Shown piece by piece: positions 27,009-35,713 of a DNA stretch of 64,000 bases; the first letter of the stretch is position 1; every line of letters starts with the position of its first letter. The DNA comes from Planococcus glaciei. Lineage in GTDB: Bacteria; Bacillota; Bacilli; Bacillales_A; Planococcaceae. The DNA lies in NCBI RefSeq assembly GCF_900099655.1, contig NZ_FNDC01000015.1:1-64000 (forward strand). The letters run 5' to 3'. The position numbers and the translations under genes are program-made. Under the pieces are notes generated by a model. That model saw only the letters and a list, made by a program, of their open reading frames with translations, was not told where the DNA came from and did not search any database.

Positions 27009-28382
27009 GTGGAGAGAAATGTTTTGAAGAAAAGCTTCTTGTTTCTTGTTTTGGCTAGCTTGTTGCTATTTGGCAATGTGGCGACAGTATTTGCTGATAC
27101 TTCGGGAGGTACTAACACTGATGTAGCTGATAAGGTATTGCCAAACGGGTTGAAATTGAGTAAGGCTTCTTTAGCAATTGCGACAAATCAAACCTATAAA
27201 GTAGCAGCGACTATTGCGCCGGCAAATGTGGCAGATTCGACCGTCATTTGGAAAAGCTCCAACCCTAAAGCTGCAACGGTTGATGCGAAAGGTACCGTTA
27301 AAGGAATCGCTAGCGGCAAAGCTGTCATTACCGCTACTGCAAAAGCTAATCCGGCAATAGCCAAAACATTGGCGGTAACGGTTTCTGCGAAAACAGTAAA
27401 ATTGAATAAAGCCAGTGTGTCCGTTGTTGCGGGACAAGCGATTACATTAACGGCGACTGTTTCCCCAGTCGACAGTACGCCTAAAACTGTTACGTGGAAG
27501 AGTTCCAATGCTAAAATTGCTACAGTTGACGCGAAAGGGAAAATTATTGGCAAAGCCAAAGGTACCGCAACAATTACCGCCTCAGTGAGCGGAGGCAAAG
27601 CAGCAACTGCAAAAGTGACAGTCACCTCTCCGATTGCAGCGCAATCCGTAAAGCTGGATAAAACAAGCCTTACATTGGCCGCTGGAAAAACCTATGCGTT
27701 AAAAGCTTCAATCAGTCCGAGCACCACAACAAACAAATCGGTGAAATGGAAAACCTCGAATGCTAAAGTTGCCACTGTCGACAGTAAAGGCGTCGTAAAA
27801 GCAGTCGGTGCCGGATCGGCTAAAATTACGGCGACGACAGCGAACGGCAAAACCGTTACGGCAACGGTTACTGTTCCGTATGTGAAAACCCTGTCTGCAG
27901 GTACTTGGAAAGGCGGTACGCATATTGGTACGGGCCGTTATAAAATTACGACTAAATCCGGTGCAGGCAACTTATTCATAACACCCGCAACAGGTGATTT
28001 GTATATCAATGAAATTCTTGCTGGTCCCAACGAAGATTGGGGAGTCCAGATGGTGACGACTGATATCAAAAAAGGAGATAAAATTGACATATTAAGTCTC
28101 GACAGTGTTCAGTTTACGAAAGTCACCAATGTAAAATCGAATACATTGCATGCAGGCAACTGGACAGTGGGCAAAGATATCGCAGCAGGCAGATACCGAG
28201 TCACTACGCCAAGCGGTGCAGGAAATTTATTTGTATACCGAGGCTCTAACTTGCTTGTAAATGCAATGCTCTCTTCCAAAAAGGAACCTTATTTTGTAAC
28301 AAGCGTAACCCAAACATTCAGTAATGGAGACCGTATTGAAATTTCGGGCTTGAACAAAGTAGTATTCACTAAAAGCAAATAG
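27009..28382 (+). CDS. Secreted protein with three Big_2 (Ig-like) domains and two C-terminal repeats
   Basis: A 457-residue exported protein. The signal peptide (residues ~7-29, LKKSFLFLVLASLLLFGNVA...) ends near VFADTSGG. Three bacterial Ig-like (Big_2) domains follow, about residues 47-125, 126-210 and 211-296, each with the hallmark WKSSNxKxATVDxKGxxxG (WKSSNPKAATVDAKG, WKSSNAKIATVDAKG, WKTSNAKVATVDSKG). The last 160 residues are two copies of an unrecognised ~80-residue module beginning LSAGTWKGGTHIGTGRYKI and LHAGNWTVGKDIAAGRYRV, each with SGAGNLF. There is no LPXTG or SLH anchor, so the attachment mode is unknown. Start is GTG 27009 after AAGAAGGTGA. Likely a surface or adhesion protein. 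Confidence 0.82.
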   Translation: MERNVLKKSFLFLVLASLLLFGNVATVFADTSGGTNTDVADKVLPNGLKLSKASLAIATNQTYKVAATIAPANVADSTVIWKSSNPKAATVDAKGTVKGIASGKAVITATAKANPAIAKTLAVTVSAKTVKLNKASVSVVAGQAITLTATVSPVDSTPKTVTWKSSNAKIATVDAKGKIIGKAKGTATITASVSGGKAATAKVTVTSPIAAQSVKLDKTSLTLAAGKTYALKASISPSTTTNKSVKWKTSNAKVATVDSKGVVKAVGAGSAKITATTANGKTVTATVTVPYVKTLSAGTWKGGTHIGTGRYKITTKSGAGNLFITPATGDLYINEILAGPNEDWGVQMVTTDIKKGDKIDILSLDSVQFTKVTNVKSNTLHAGNWTVGKDIAAGRYRVTTPSGAGNLFVYRGSNLLVNAMLSSKKEPYFVTSVTQTFSNGDRIEISGLNKVVFTKSK

Positions 28383-28396
28383 TCGATTTTACTTTT

Positions 28397-28425
28397 AACC
28401 ACCTGAATTTCAGGCGGTTTTTTAT
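28397..28425 (+). terminator. Rho-independent terminator
   Basis: AACCACCTGA (28397-28406) pairs with TCAGGCGGTT (28410-28419), one mismatch, followed by a T-run. Confidence 0.75.
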
Positions 28426-28546
28426 TTTGAGCTCATCAGTCTAAAAAGTAAGATTCTGCTATGTTTAATTCCATTTTGACAGGGAAAAGTACCATATCCT
28501 AAAAATAAAAATGGAAAATATAAACTATTAGGAAGAGGGTTTTATA

Positions 28547-29098
28547 TTGGGCATGAATCCTATTGTATTGGTAATTATTATTTTCTTGATCAGCATCGTT
28601 TATGTGACCTTGTCGACGGTCCGGATGATCTTGATGATGAAAGGCTACCGCTACCGCTACTTGTCTGCGGGCTTATCGATCATCGAAGTCATCATCAATA
28701 TTTTAGGTTTGGGTCTTGTACTCGAGAACATTTCAGAGATCCAGAACTTAATTTCGTATGCGGTCGGTTTCGGTGCCGGGGTCATTGTCGGTTCCATGAT
28801 TGAAGACAAGATTTCGCTCGGCTATGTCACCGCGACCGTGGTATCTCCGGAAAACTCGGACCATTTGTCGAAGCAATTGCGTGAACGGGGCTACGGGGTG
28901 ACAGATTGGGAAACGAACGGGCACGAGGGACCGCGCCGTTCGCTGCAGATCCTGACGCCGAAAAAACGCGAGCTGAAACTATACCAGACCATCAAAGAAC
29001 TGGAGCCGCAAGCCTTTGTAGTGGCCAATGATTCGAAGACGATTCATGGCGGGTTCTGGATCCGGACGGTGAGAGGGAGAACCATGTCTCATCGGTAA
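28547..29098 (+). CDS. UPF0316 / DUF2179 membrane protein (YebE-like)
   Basis: A 183-residue protein with two to three N-terminal membrane spans (IVLVIIIFLISIVYVTL; INILGLGLVLENISEI; AVGFGAGVIVGSMIE) and a cytoplasmic DUF2179 domain (VTATVVSPENSDHLSKQL ... GPRRSLQILTPKKRE ... AFVVANDSKTIHGGFW). The segment STVRMILMMKGYRYRY after the first span is typical of UPF0316 proteins such as YebE. Function is unknown in the family. TTG 28547 and ATG 28553 both follow GAAGAGGG. It is monocistronic with its own terminator. Confidence 0.85.
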   Translation: MGMNPIVLVIIIFLISIVYVTLSTVRMILMMKGYRYRYLSAGLSIIEVIINILGLGLVLENISEIQNLISYAVGFGAGVIVGSMIEDKISLGYVTATVVSPENSDHLSKQLRERGYGVTDWETNGHEGPRRSLQILTPKKRELKLYQTIKELEPQAFVVANDSKTIHGGFWIRTVRGRTMSHR

Positions 29099-29112
29099 TT
29101 GAATAAGAGGGG

Positions 29113-29153
29113 AAAGCTGCTAGGACTTCTTAAAAGTTCCGGCAGCTTTTTTT
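29113..29153 (+). terminator. Rho-independent terminator
   Basis: AAAGCTGC (29113-29120) / GCAGCTTT (29142-29149) with a further inner GGACTT/AAGTTCC pairing and seven T. Confidence 0.85.
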
Positions 29154-29164
29154 AAGACTTTTTA

Positions 29165-29193
29165 GTTTAATGTTAAACAGTTTAGTGTTAAAC
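29165..29193 (+). promoter_or_regulatory. Tandem palindromic operator, likely for the MarR protein encoded downstream
   Basis: Two adjacent palindromes, GTTTAATGTTAAAC (29165-29178) and GTTTAGTGTTAAAC (29180-29193), are spaced 15 bp apart, with a further half-like GTTTAAA at about 29202-29208. They lie 35-60 bp before the SDR gene. MarR-family dimers bind AT-rich palindromes of this size, and the MarR gene is the second gene of this unit, so autoregulation of the operon is the simplest reading (inference). Confidence 0.6.
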
Positions 29194-29227
29194 TAATTGC
29201 AGTTTAAAGTATAAGGAAATGTTCTGA

Positions 29228-29983
29228 ATGGGGAAATTACAGGATAAAGTTGTCATCATCACTGGAGGAGCCGGCGGCATTGGCGGCGGAATTGCGAAAG
29301 AAATGGTGAAAGAAGGGGCGATTGTGGCGATTGTCGATGTCAACGATGAGACGGGCAAAGCGATGGCGCAGGAGCTGCAGGAAGTGTCTCCGAAATCGAT
29401 GTTCTTGAAAGCGGATTTGATGGACCGCGAAAACTTGGGTAAGATTGTGGAAGCGGTCGTATCGGAATACGGCAAACTGGATGTATTGGTCAATAATGCG
29501 CACGCGTCCAAACAAGTGACGCTTGAAGAAACCACGCAGGCAGATCTGGACTTGTCGTTCGGTACAGGCTTTTACCCGACCTTCTATTTGATGCAGGCAG
29601 CTTTGCCGCATTTGAAAGAATCGAAAGGCAACATCATCAACTTTGCATCCGGTGCAGGGCTGGCAGGGCATGAAACGCAAGGCGCTTACGCGGCAGCAAA
29701 AGAAGCAATCCGCGGCATTTCACGCGTCGCCGCAAATGAATGGGGCCGTTTTGGCATCAACGTCAACATCATCAGCCCGATCGCAGATTCACCGGGAGTC
29801 CAGGCTTGGGCGAAAGCGCAGCCGGAATATTACGAAGCCGTGAAAAACAAAATACCGCTTGGCCGTTTCGGGGATGTCCAGGAAGATATCGGCCGGGTGG
29901 CAGTGTTCCTCGCTTCAGACGATTCCCAGTACATTACCGGGCAAACGCTGATGGTCGACGGCGGCTCCATTATGCTGCGCTAA
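29228..29983 (+). CDS. SDR family NAD(P)-dependent oxidoreductase
   Basis: A 251-residue classical short-chain dehydrogenase. It has the cofactor loop TGGAGGIGGG (12-21), the NNAH variant of the NNAG motif (89-92), catalytic S141, and YAAAK with Y154 and K158. The C-terminus IGRVAVFLASDDSQYITGQTLMVDGG is standard. It oxidises or reduces an alcohol/ketone of unknown identity. It is followed after 15 bp by a MarR regulator and preceded by tandem palindromes, suggesting an inducible, MarR-controlled enzyme of detoxification or small-molecule metabolism (inference). Confidence 0.9.
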   Translation: MGKLQDKVVIITGGAGGIGGGIAKEMVKEGAIVAIVDVNDETGKAMAQELQEVSPKSMFLKADLMDRENLGKIVEAVVSEYGKLDVLVNNAHASKQVTLEETTQADLDLSFGTGFYPTFYLMQAALPHLKESKGNIINFASGAGLAGHETQGAYAAAKEAIRGISRVAANEWGRFGINVNIISPIADSPGVQAWAKAQPEYYEAVKNKIPLGRFGDVQEDIGRVAVFLASDDSQYITGQTLMVDGGSIMLR

Positions 29984-29998
29984 TCAGGGGGGATTTCT

Positions 29999-30436
29999 TT
30001 GAAACAAACAACGATTTTTCGGCTGATCCAGATGGTCGAACAGATGAACAACAGCAACATCATGCGCTTCACAAAAGCTTTCCGCTACCCGATCGGCATT
30101 TCGCCGATTCTGGCGCTGTCTGAATTGAAGACAAAGGGCCCTCAAAAGCAGGCGGAACTGGCAGAGACGGTGGGCGTCACAAAAGGCGCTATGACGAGCA
30201 TCGCCGCGAAGCTTGTGGAATTGGGTCTGGCTGAGCGGCTGTACGACGAAAGCGATCGGCGGACGATTCAGTTGAGCCTCACAGCCGAAGGCAGAAAAGC
30301 CTTGGCCGAAGCCCAGGAAATCGGCCAAGAGGTTTACCTGGAGCTGTTTGATGTGTTGAGCGAAGAGGAAGTCAGGCAGTATTTGTCGCTTCAGGAAAAG
30401 CTGATCCGGGGGATTGAAGAACGGAATACGCAGTGA
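29999..30436 (+). CDS. MarR family transcriptional regulator
   Basis: A 145-residue winged-helix regulator. The recognition region reads QKQAELAETVGVTKGAMTSI and the wing reads LYDESDRRTIQLSLTAEGRK, both typical of MarR. The long N- and C-terminal helices form the dimer interface. Start TTG 29999 lies behind AGGGGGGAT and only 15 bp after the SDR gene, so the two form an operon. It probably binds the palindromes at 29165-29193. The ligand is unknown. Confidence 0.9.
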   Translation: MKQTTIFRLIQMVEQMNNSNIMRFTKAFRYPIGISPILALSELKTKGPQKQAELAETVGVTKGAMTSIAAKLVELGLAERLYDESDRRTIQLSLTAEGRKALAEAQEIGQEVYLELFDVLSEEEVRQYLSLQEKLIRGIEERNTQ

Positions 30437-30459
30437 TTGCTGAAACTGAATAACTTTGG

Positions 30460-30507
30460 AACCACCTGCAGCGGAATTGTCCGATTCCTCGTTGCAGGTG
30501 GTTTTTT
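30460..30507 (+). terminator. Rho-independent terminator
   Basis: AACCACCTGCA (30460-30470) pairs with TGCAGGTGGTT (30493-30503), followed by TTTT. It closes the SDR-MarR operon. Confidence 0.85.
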
Positions 30508-30719
30508 GTTGTGGTTTTTTATAGAGAATGGGACTGGTGTAAACTCTTTACCAACGTTTTTCTGCGGTTCTATCAGTGGGTTTTTAATTTCTATCGACGT
30601 TATGCACATCAAGGAATTTTAGAGACTATTTTAATCAGCTCATCCTAGGGACAATAGCTTAATAAAAATATTTAAAATGAAAATAAATAATCATTTTAAA
30701 TTTTTTTATTGAAAGTCAG

Positions 30720-30748
30720 TTGTCAAAATGATATAGTTCGATTAATAA
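30720..30748 (+). promoter_or_regulatory. Putative sigma-A promoter of the nan operon
   Basis: TTGTCA (30720-30725), 17-bp spacer, TAATAA (30743-30748). It lies about 90 bp before the nanE start, in an AT-rich stretch where the RpiR-type regulator could also bind. Confidence 0.5.
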
Positions 30749-30836
30749 AATATTCAAAAAGAAAAGGAGGCCGGTTCGGTATTCGGCTGCAAACAGCAAG
30801 GGTATTGATCATTACATACAGATGGGGAGTTTTCGC

Positions 30837-31529
30837 ATGACGGTTTTAGAACAAATCAGCAAGAAATTAATCGTTTCCTGTCAGGCATTGGAGGACGAAC
30901 CGCTTCATGACCCATACATCATGAGCAAAATGGCGCTGGCCGCTAAACAAGGCGGGGCATCGGGAATTCGCGCCAATACGGTTAAAGATATTCAGGCAAT
31001 CAAGAAAGAAGTGGATTTGCCGATTATCGGGATCATCAAGCAGAACTATCCGGGCAGCAATGTCTACATCACGCCGACGATGTCAGAAGTGGACGCACTG
31101 CATCAAGAAGGCGTTGACATCATCGCGTTCGATGCAACGAAACAGGAACGGCCGGACGGCAAGACGTTCGAGCAATTCTTTTCGGAAGTGAAAGCGAAAT
31201 ACCCGGAGCAGCTGTTCATGGCAGATGCCTCGACACTCGAAGAAGCGATAGCTGCTGAACAGGCAGGCGTCGACATCGTAGCTACCACACTAGGAGGCTA
31301 CACGCCGTATTCGGAGGGAACGGTTCCGCTCGAACTGCTCGAGCGCATGGTTGAAATTGTTAAGGTTCCCGTGATTGCGGAAGGCAATTTTGACACGCCG
31401 GAAAAAGCCAAAAAAGCATTGGATCTCGGAGCTCATGCGGTCGTGGTTGGAAGCGCTATCACCCGCCCGCAATTAATCACTGAGAAATTTGCAAATGCCA
31501 TCCAGGAAAAAATCAGCAACACCCAATAA
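30837..31529 (+). CDS. nanE: N-acylglucosamine-6-phosphate 2-epimerase
   Basis: A 230-residue TIM-barrel enzyme that converts N-acetylmannosamine-6-P to N-acetylglucosamine-6-P. Family motifs seen: [16 protein letters not shown] near the N-terminus, [37 protein letters not shown], the [10 protein letters not shown] segment and [15 protein letters not shown] 30837 follows GGGGAG and is better placed than an in-frame ATG at 30822. It is the first gene of the sialic-acid operon, with nanA 19 bp downstream. Confidence 0.95.
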   Translation: MTVLEQISKKLIVSCQALEDEPLHDPYIMSKMALAAKQGGASGIRANTVKDIQAIKKEVDLPIIGIIKQNYPGSNVYITPTMSEVDALHQEGVDIIAFDATKQERPDGKTFEQFFSEVKAKYPEQLFMADASTLEEAIAAEQAGVDIVATTLGGYTPYSEGTVPLELLERMVEIVKVPVIAEGNFDTPEKAKKALDLGAHAVVVGSAITRPQLITEKFANAIQEKISNTQ

Positions 31530-31548
31530 GAAAGGGACAGGTGACGAC

Positions 31549-32415
31549 ATGAAAGGTTTATACACAGCATTGATGTGCTCATTTGATGAGCAAGGAAACA
31601 TAAACGAGCAAGGCTTGCGGGAAATTGTCCGCTACAATATCGAAGTTTCAGAAGTTGACGGCTTGTACGTCAACGGCAGCACAGGAGAAAACTTCCTCAT
31701 CTCGACCGAACAGAAAAAGCAGATTTTCGAAATCGTCAAAGACGAAGTCGGCGACCGGGTGAAACTGATGGCACAAGTCGGCTCACTGAACGTCGACGAA
31801 GCGGCGGAGTTGGCGCAATTCGTGACGGACCTTGGCTACGATGCCATTTCTGCGGTAACGCCGTTCTACTACAAATTCGATTTCGAGGAAATCAAAGACT
31901 ACTACAACACGATCTTGGAAGGTATTGACACGAAGCTGATCATTTACTCCATCCCGGCGCTTACCGGCGTCAGCATGAACTTGGAGCAGTTCGGTGAGCT
32001 GTTTGAAAATGAAAAAATCATCGGCGTGAAATTTACGGCCCCGGACTTCTATTTGCTTGAGCGCCTGCGCCATGCCTACCCGGACAAACTGATTTACTCC
32101 GGCTTTGACGAAATGCTGTTGTCAGCGAGCGTCTTGAATGTAGACGGCGCGATCGGCAGCACATTCAACGTCAACGGCAAACGTGCGAAGCAGATTTTCA
32201 CTTTGGCGCAAAGCGGCCGCATCGACGAAGCACGCGAAATCCAAAAAGTGACAAATGATTTGATTTCGGAAATCCTTGAAAACGGCTTGTACCAGACCAT
32301 CAAAGAAATGCTTGAAACACAAGGCGTCCATGCGGGCTATGTGCGCAAGCCGATGAAGCGATTGTCGGAAGAAAAATTACTAAAAGCGAGAAGCATCGCG
32401 GAAAAATATCTGTAA
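31549..32415 (+). CDS. nanA: N-acetylneuraminate lyase
   Basis: A 288-residue class I aldolase of the DHDPS/NanA family that splits N-acetylneuraminate into N-acetylmannosamine and pyruvate. The substrate loop GSTGE (43-47), the Tyr in IIYSIPALTG (Y133) and the Schiff-base lysine in IIGVKFTAPDFY (K161) are present, and the FTAPDFYLLERL context favours sialate lyase over DHDPS. ATG 31549 follows GAAAGGGACAGGTG. Without a sialidase gene in view, free sialic acid is probably taken up by the neighbouring transporter. Confidence 0.95.
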   Translation: MKGLYTALMCSFDEQGNINEQGLREIVRYNIEVSEVDGLYVNGSTGENFLISTEQKKQIFEIVKDEVGDRVKLMAQVGSLNVDEAAELAQFVTDLGYDAISAVTPFYYKFDFEEIKDYYNTILEGIDTKLIIYSIPALTGVSMNLEQFGELFENEKIIGVKFTAPDFYLLERLRHAYPDKLIYSGFDEMLLSASVLNVDGAIGSTFNVNGKRAKQIFTLAQSGRIDEAREIQKVTNDLISEILENGLYQTIKEMLETQGVHAGYVRKPMKRLSEEKLLKARSIAEKYL

Positions 32416-32439
32416 TCATTCACTGGGGGGATAAGCCAT

Positions 32440-33945
32440 ATGGCGGGGAAATTTGCGTTTATTGATTATGTCATTTTATTTGCGTACTTGTTGTTCATTT
32501 TGTATATCGGAATTGCGGTTGCGAAAAAGGAAATGAAAGGCAAAGAGTTCTTTAAAGGGGACGGCACGATTCCGTGGTGGGTGACTTCGGTTAGTTTGTT
32601 TGCCACACTCCTGAGCCCGATTTCGTTCCTGTCGCTTGCCGGTAATTCATATGCCGGCACGTGGGAACTGTGGGTGGCGCAACTCGGGCTGTTTATCGCC
32701 GTTCCAGCGGCCATCTATTTCTTCCTTCCGGTTTACCGGAAGCTAAACTTGGACACAGCTTATGAATACTTGGAAAGACGGTTCGATAAGCGCATGCGGA
32801 TTTTGGGAAGTTTGCTGTTTATCGTCTACCAGATTGGCCGGATGTCGATCATCATGTACTTGCCGGCAATTGCATTGGCAGCGGTTACAGGGATCAATAC
32901 AGTCGTCATCATCCTGTTCATGGGTGTCATCGCGACGATCTATTCATCATTTGGCGGCTTGAAGTCCGTACTATGGACAGACTTTATCCAAGGTGTCGTA
33001 TTGATCGGCGGCGGGCTCTTCGCTTTGATCGTATTGTTGTTCTCGATCAATGGCGGTCTTGGGGAAGTTATCAGCGTCGGAACATCTGACCAGAAATTCT
33101 TCAGCGATGTGGCGATTTTTGACGCCAATTTGGTCAACAACAGCTTGTTCATCATTTTCCTGGGTGCGGGTTTCTCTACACTGTTCTCGTATATTTCCAG
33201 CCAGGACATGGTGCAGCGTTATTTGAGCACCGACGACTTGAAGGAAATGAACAAAATGACGTATTTGAACGGATTCCTGTCACTCGGGACAGCGACCTTG
33301 TTCTTCTTGATCGGTACGTCGTTGTACGTATTCTATCTTCAAAAAGGCGGCGTTTTGCCGACAGGAAAATCCGATTTGATCTTTGCAAACTTTATCGTCA
33401 GTGAACTGCCTGCAGGGGTATCCGGATTGTTGATCGCCGGATTGTTCGCAGCGGGACAGTCGACGCTTTCGACGGGATTGAACAGTGTAGCAACAAGCTG
33501 GACTTTGGATATTCAAAAAGTATTGAGAAAAGACATGAGTGATGAAAAAAGCACGAAAATGGCGCGTACCGTATCGGCTGTGGTCGGAATTTTCTCCATC
33601 GCATTCGCAATCGTCTTAGCTTATTCGGATGTTGGCTCTGCGTATTCATGGTTTAACGGTTTGATGGGGCTTGCACTTGGAATCATCGGCGGTACCTTCA
33701 CTTTAGGAATCATGACTAAGAAAGCGAATTCAAAAGGTGCGATGCTTGGATTTATCGCCACTACGGCAGTAGCGATCTACATCTCGTACTTTACCGATAT
33801 CACACTTTGGGCGTATTCCGTCATTAACCTGGTAGCATCGATTGTCTTTGGCTATGGCTTCAGTTTGCTGTTTGCGAAAAAAGACGAAGAGGAAGAAGGC
33901 AAGGAAGGCCTTACGTTCTTCGACTACAATAAATCAACTCTTTGA
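32440..33945 (+). CDS. Sodium:solute symporter (SSS family), probable sialic acid transporter
   Basis: A 501-residue protein with about 13 membrane spans of the sodium/solute symporter family. Family regions include YIGIAVAKKEMKGKEFFKGD near the N-terminus, IPWWVTSVSLFATLLSPISF, the GGLKSVLWTDFIQ segment, and GLLIAGLFAAGQSTLSTGLNS. Sandwiched between nanA and other nan genes with 24-bp and 17-bp spacings, it is most likely the sialic-acid importer (inference, as in SiaT/NanT-like SSS transporters). A good ribosome-binding site (GGGGGG) precedes ATG 32440. Confidence 0.87.
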   Translation: MAGKFAFIDYVILFAYLLFILYIGIAVAKKEMKGKEFFKGDGTIPWWVTSVSLFATLLSPISFLSLAGNSYAGTWELWVAQLGLFIAVPAAIYFFLPVYRKLNLDTAYEYLERRFDKRMRILGSLLFIVYQIGRMSIIMYLPAIALAAVTGINTVVIILFMGVIATIYSSFGGLKSVLWTDFIQGVVLIGGGLFALIVLLFSINGGLGEVISVGTSDQKFFSDVAIFDANLVNNSLFIIFLGAGFSTLFSYISSQDMVQRYLSTDDLKEMNKMTYLNGFLSLGTATLFFLIGTSLYVFYLQKGGVLPTGKSDLIFANFIVSELPAGVSGLLIAGLFAAGQSTLSTGLNSVATSWTLDIQKVLRKDMSDEKSTKMARTVSAVVGIFSIAFAIVLAYSDVGSAYSWFNGLMGLALGIIGGTFTLGIMTKKANSKGAMLGFIATTAVAIYISYFTDITLWAYSVINLVASIVFGYGFSLLFAKKDEEEEGKEGLTFFDYNKSTL

Positions 33946-33962
33946 AAATAGGAGAATCAGTT

Positions 33963-35636
33963 GTGCGCATTAACCGAAAAATCAAGACGGATGTATTGGT
34001 TGTGGGAAGCGGTTTGGCCGGCATTAAAGTGGCGAAAGAACTGGCAGACCAACACCATGAAGTATTGATGGCAACGAAGATGAAGCTGGCTTCCGGTTCC
34101 AGCTTCTACCCGTTAAAAGCGTCTCTTGGCACACAGGTGACAAAAGACGGCAGCGATAAACCGGTGTTCATGGCGGATATCGAAACAGCTAGCCGGGGGA
34201 TGCACCGGCAGGATCTTGCCGAAGTATACGTCGAGGAAATTGCGGAGCGGGTTCAAGAATACGGCGACATCGGCGTCATCTCCAAAAAGCTGGAGGGCGA
34301 GCGGAAAGCGTGTTTTGCCGAACATCCACGGAACATTTATCTGCTCAGCAACTGGGACGGCATCCGCGAAAACGTTACGGAGATTTTTGGCGGCTACGAA
34401 AAGTTGAACGTCATGGAACGGACCGTTGTCATTTCGTTGATCCAGCAGGAAGAGCGAGTGGTAGGGGCGCTCCTCCTCGACCGGTACAATGAAGTGATTG
34501 TTGTCGAATGCAAAGCGGTTGTTTTGGCGACCGGCGGTTTCGGCAGTTTGTACAAACACAATTTGAATCCGAACGACGTGGACGGCTCTGGCCATGTGCT
34601 GGCGCTTGAAGCCGGAGCGAGCCTCGTCAATATGGAGTTCATCCAGTTTATCCCGGGCATTACGACCCCGCGCTACAAGACCTTATTCGGCGAACACACG
34701 TTGATGTACTGCCGGGATATTGTGAAAGACAGCGGGGAAAGCTTGCTGGATCCAATACTCCCGGAAGGGCTGTCCCGGAAAGAATGCCTGGAAATCCGCA
34801 GCGGCCACGGCCCGTTCACTGATTCGCTCGAGTCGAAATGGGTGGACATCGCGATGATGAAAGAAATCATCAGAACCCGCAGCGAACAAGGATTTAAGCT
34901 GTTGTATGATCCGGAGCTCTATGAAAACGATGAAGAGTTTTATACGGTATACTTGAATTGGCTAGAACAAAACGGCATCCATTTGGTGGAGGACGAAGTC
35001 CGGATTGCGCCGTTCGCGCATGCCAGCAACGGCGGCGTCTACATCGATCCAAACGGCCGCTCCGGCGTGCCCGGTCTTTACGCCATCGGTGAACTGTCCT
35101 GTAATATCGAAGGGGCGAACCGCCTCGGCGGCAATTCGACGGGGGCCTGTATGGTATTTGGGAAACGTGCGGCCGCTGATTGTTCCCGCTATATGCAAGA
35201 AGTGGAACCATACGAGATTGGTTTAAAGGCAGCGGAACTTCAATTGGACCGGTTGTTTAACAAAAAGGGCAAATGCACACATGCCGAGGCAGTCCATGAG
35301 GCGGTTGATAAAGTCCGCGAAATCCTATGGTATGCCGGCAACGTCGTCCGTTCAGAACAACAGCTGCTCGCAGCAATAGAAGAGATCAACGCATTGGAAA
35401 ACGGTCTTGATTTGGCCCACTTTTTCAAGCAGCAAGCCACACGGAAATTGGCAATCAAGGCAAAGAACTTCTTGAAATTGTCGCCGCTTTTGCTGCAGGC
35501 GATGCTGGAACGAAAAGAAAGCCGCGGCGCTCATTACCGGGAAGACCATCCGCAGGAAAAGCCAGAATTCGCAAAACGGCTGTTTATAAAAGAAACGAAA
35601 CCGGGAACTTTATCTTTTGAGTTCCTGAACCAATAA
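33963..35636 (+). CDS. FAD-dependent oxidoreductase (SdhA/NadB-like) in the nan operon
   Basis: About 557 residues of the FAD-binding_2 (succinate dehydrogenase/fumarate reductase flavoprotein/L-aspartate oxidase) group. It has the dinucleotide loop VLVVGSGLAGIKVA (11-24), VVLATGGFGSLY, HASNGGVYIDPNG, GLYAIGELSCNIEGANRLGGNSTG and a helical C-terminal domain. GTG 33963 is chosen because AGGAG precedes it; an in-frame TTG at 33942 overlaps the transporter stop. Such flavoproteins are not part of the standard sialate route. It might oxidise a sialic-acid derivative or another imported sugar acid (inference). A hairpin terminator separates it from nanK. Confidence 0.8.
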   Translation: MRINRKIKTDVLVVGSGLAGIKVAKELADQHHEVLMATKMKLASGSSFYPLKASLGTQVTKDGSDKPVFMADIETASRGMHRQDLAEVYVEEIAERVQEYGDIGVISKKLEGERKACFAEHPRNIYLLSNWDGIRENVTEIFGGYEKLNVMERTVVISLIQQEERVVGALLLDRYNEVIVVECKAVVLATGGFGSLYKHNLNPNDVDGSGHVLALEAGASLVNMEFIQFIPGITTPRYKTLFGEHTLMYCRDIVKDSGESLLDPILPEGLSRKECLEIRSGHGPFTDSLESKWVDIAMMKEIIRTRSEQGFKLLYDPELYENDEEFYTVYLNWLEQNGIHLVEDEVRIAPFAHASNGGVYIDPNGRSGVPGLYAIGELSCNIEGANRLGGNSTGACMVFGKRAAADCSRYMQEVEPYEIGLKAAELQLDRLFNKKGKCTHAEAVHEAVDKVREILWYAGNVVRSEQQLLAAIEEINALENGLDLAHFFKQQATRKLAIKAKNFLKLSPLLLQAMLERKESRGAHYREDHPQEKPEFAKRLFIKETKPGTLSFEFLNQ

Positions 35637-35648
35637 AGAGAAGCGATT

Positions 35649-35687
35649 AAAAAGAGAAAAGCCCATCAACGCGGTTTTTCTCTTTTT
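35649..35687 (+). terminator. Intra-operon terminator before nanK
   Basis: AAAAAGAGAAAAGCC pairs with GGTTTTTCTCTTTTT around a short loop. It splits the nan genes into a 5' metabolic/transport part and the nanK-rpiR-nagB part, probably with partial read-through. Confidence 0.7.
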
Positions 35688-35713
35688 ATTCATAACGAAA
35701 AGGGGAACATCAC

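Larger units (their letters stand above)
30437..30836. other. Intergenic region with terminator and nan promoter
   Basis: About 400 bases. It starts with the MarR terminator (30460-30507), continues AT-rich, and ends with a promoter and leader of the nan operon. A strong AAGGAGG at 30764-30770 has no ATG/GTG/TTG at a normal distance. A very short TTG frame (about 30805-30839) overlaps the nanE start as ATGA and might be a leader peptide. No other gene is seen. Confidence 0.4.

Noticed and set aside
30437..30622. 61-codon + frame after the MarR gene
   Set aside because: It contains the terminator hairpin and has no ribosome-binding site.
30764..30836. Riboswitch or long leader gene in front of nanE
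   Set aside because: Only an isolated AAGGAGG and a ten-codon TTG frame are visible; no conserved riboswitch core or terminator/antiterminator pair could be drawn.
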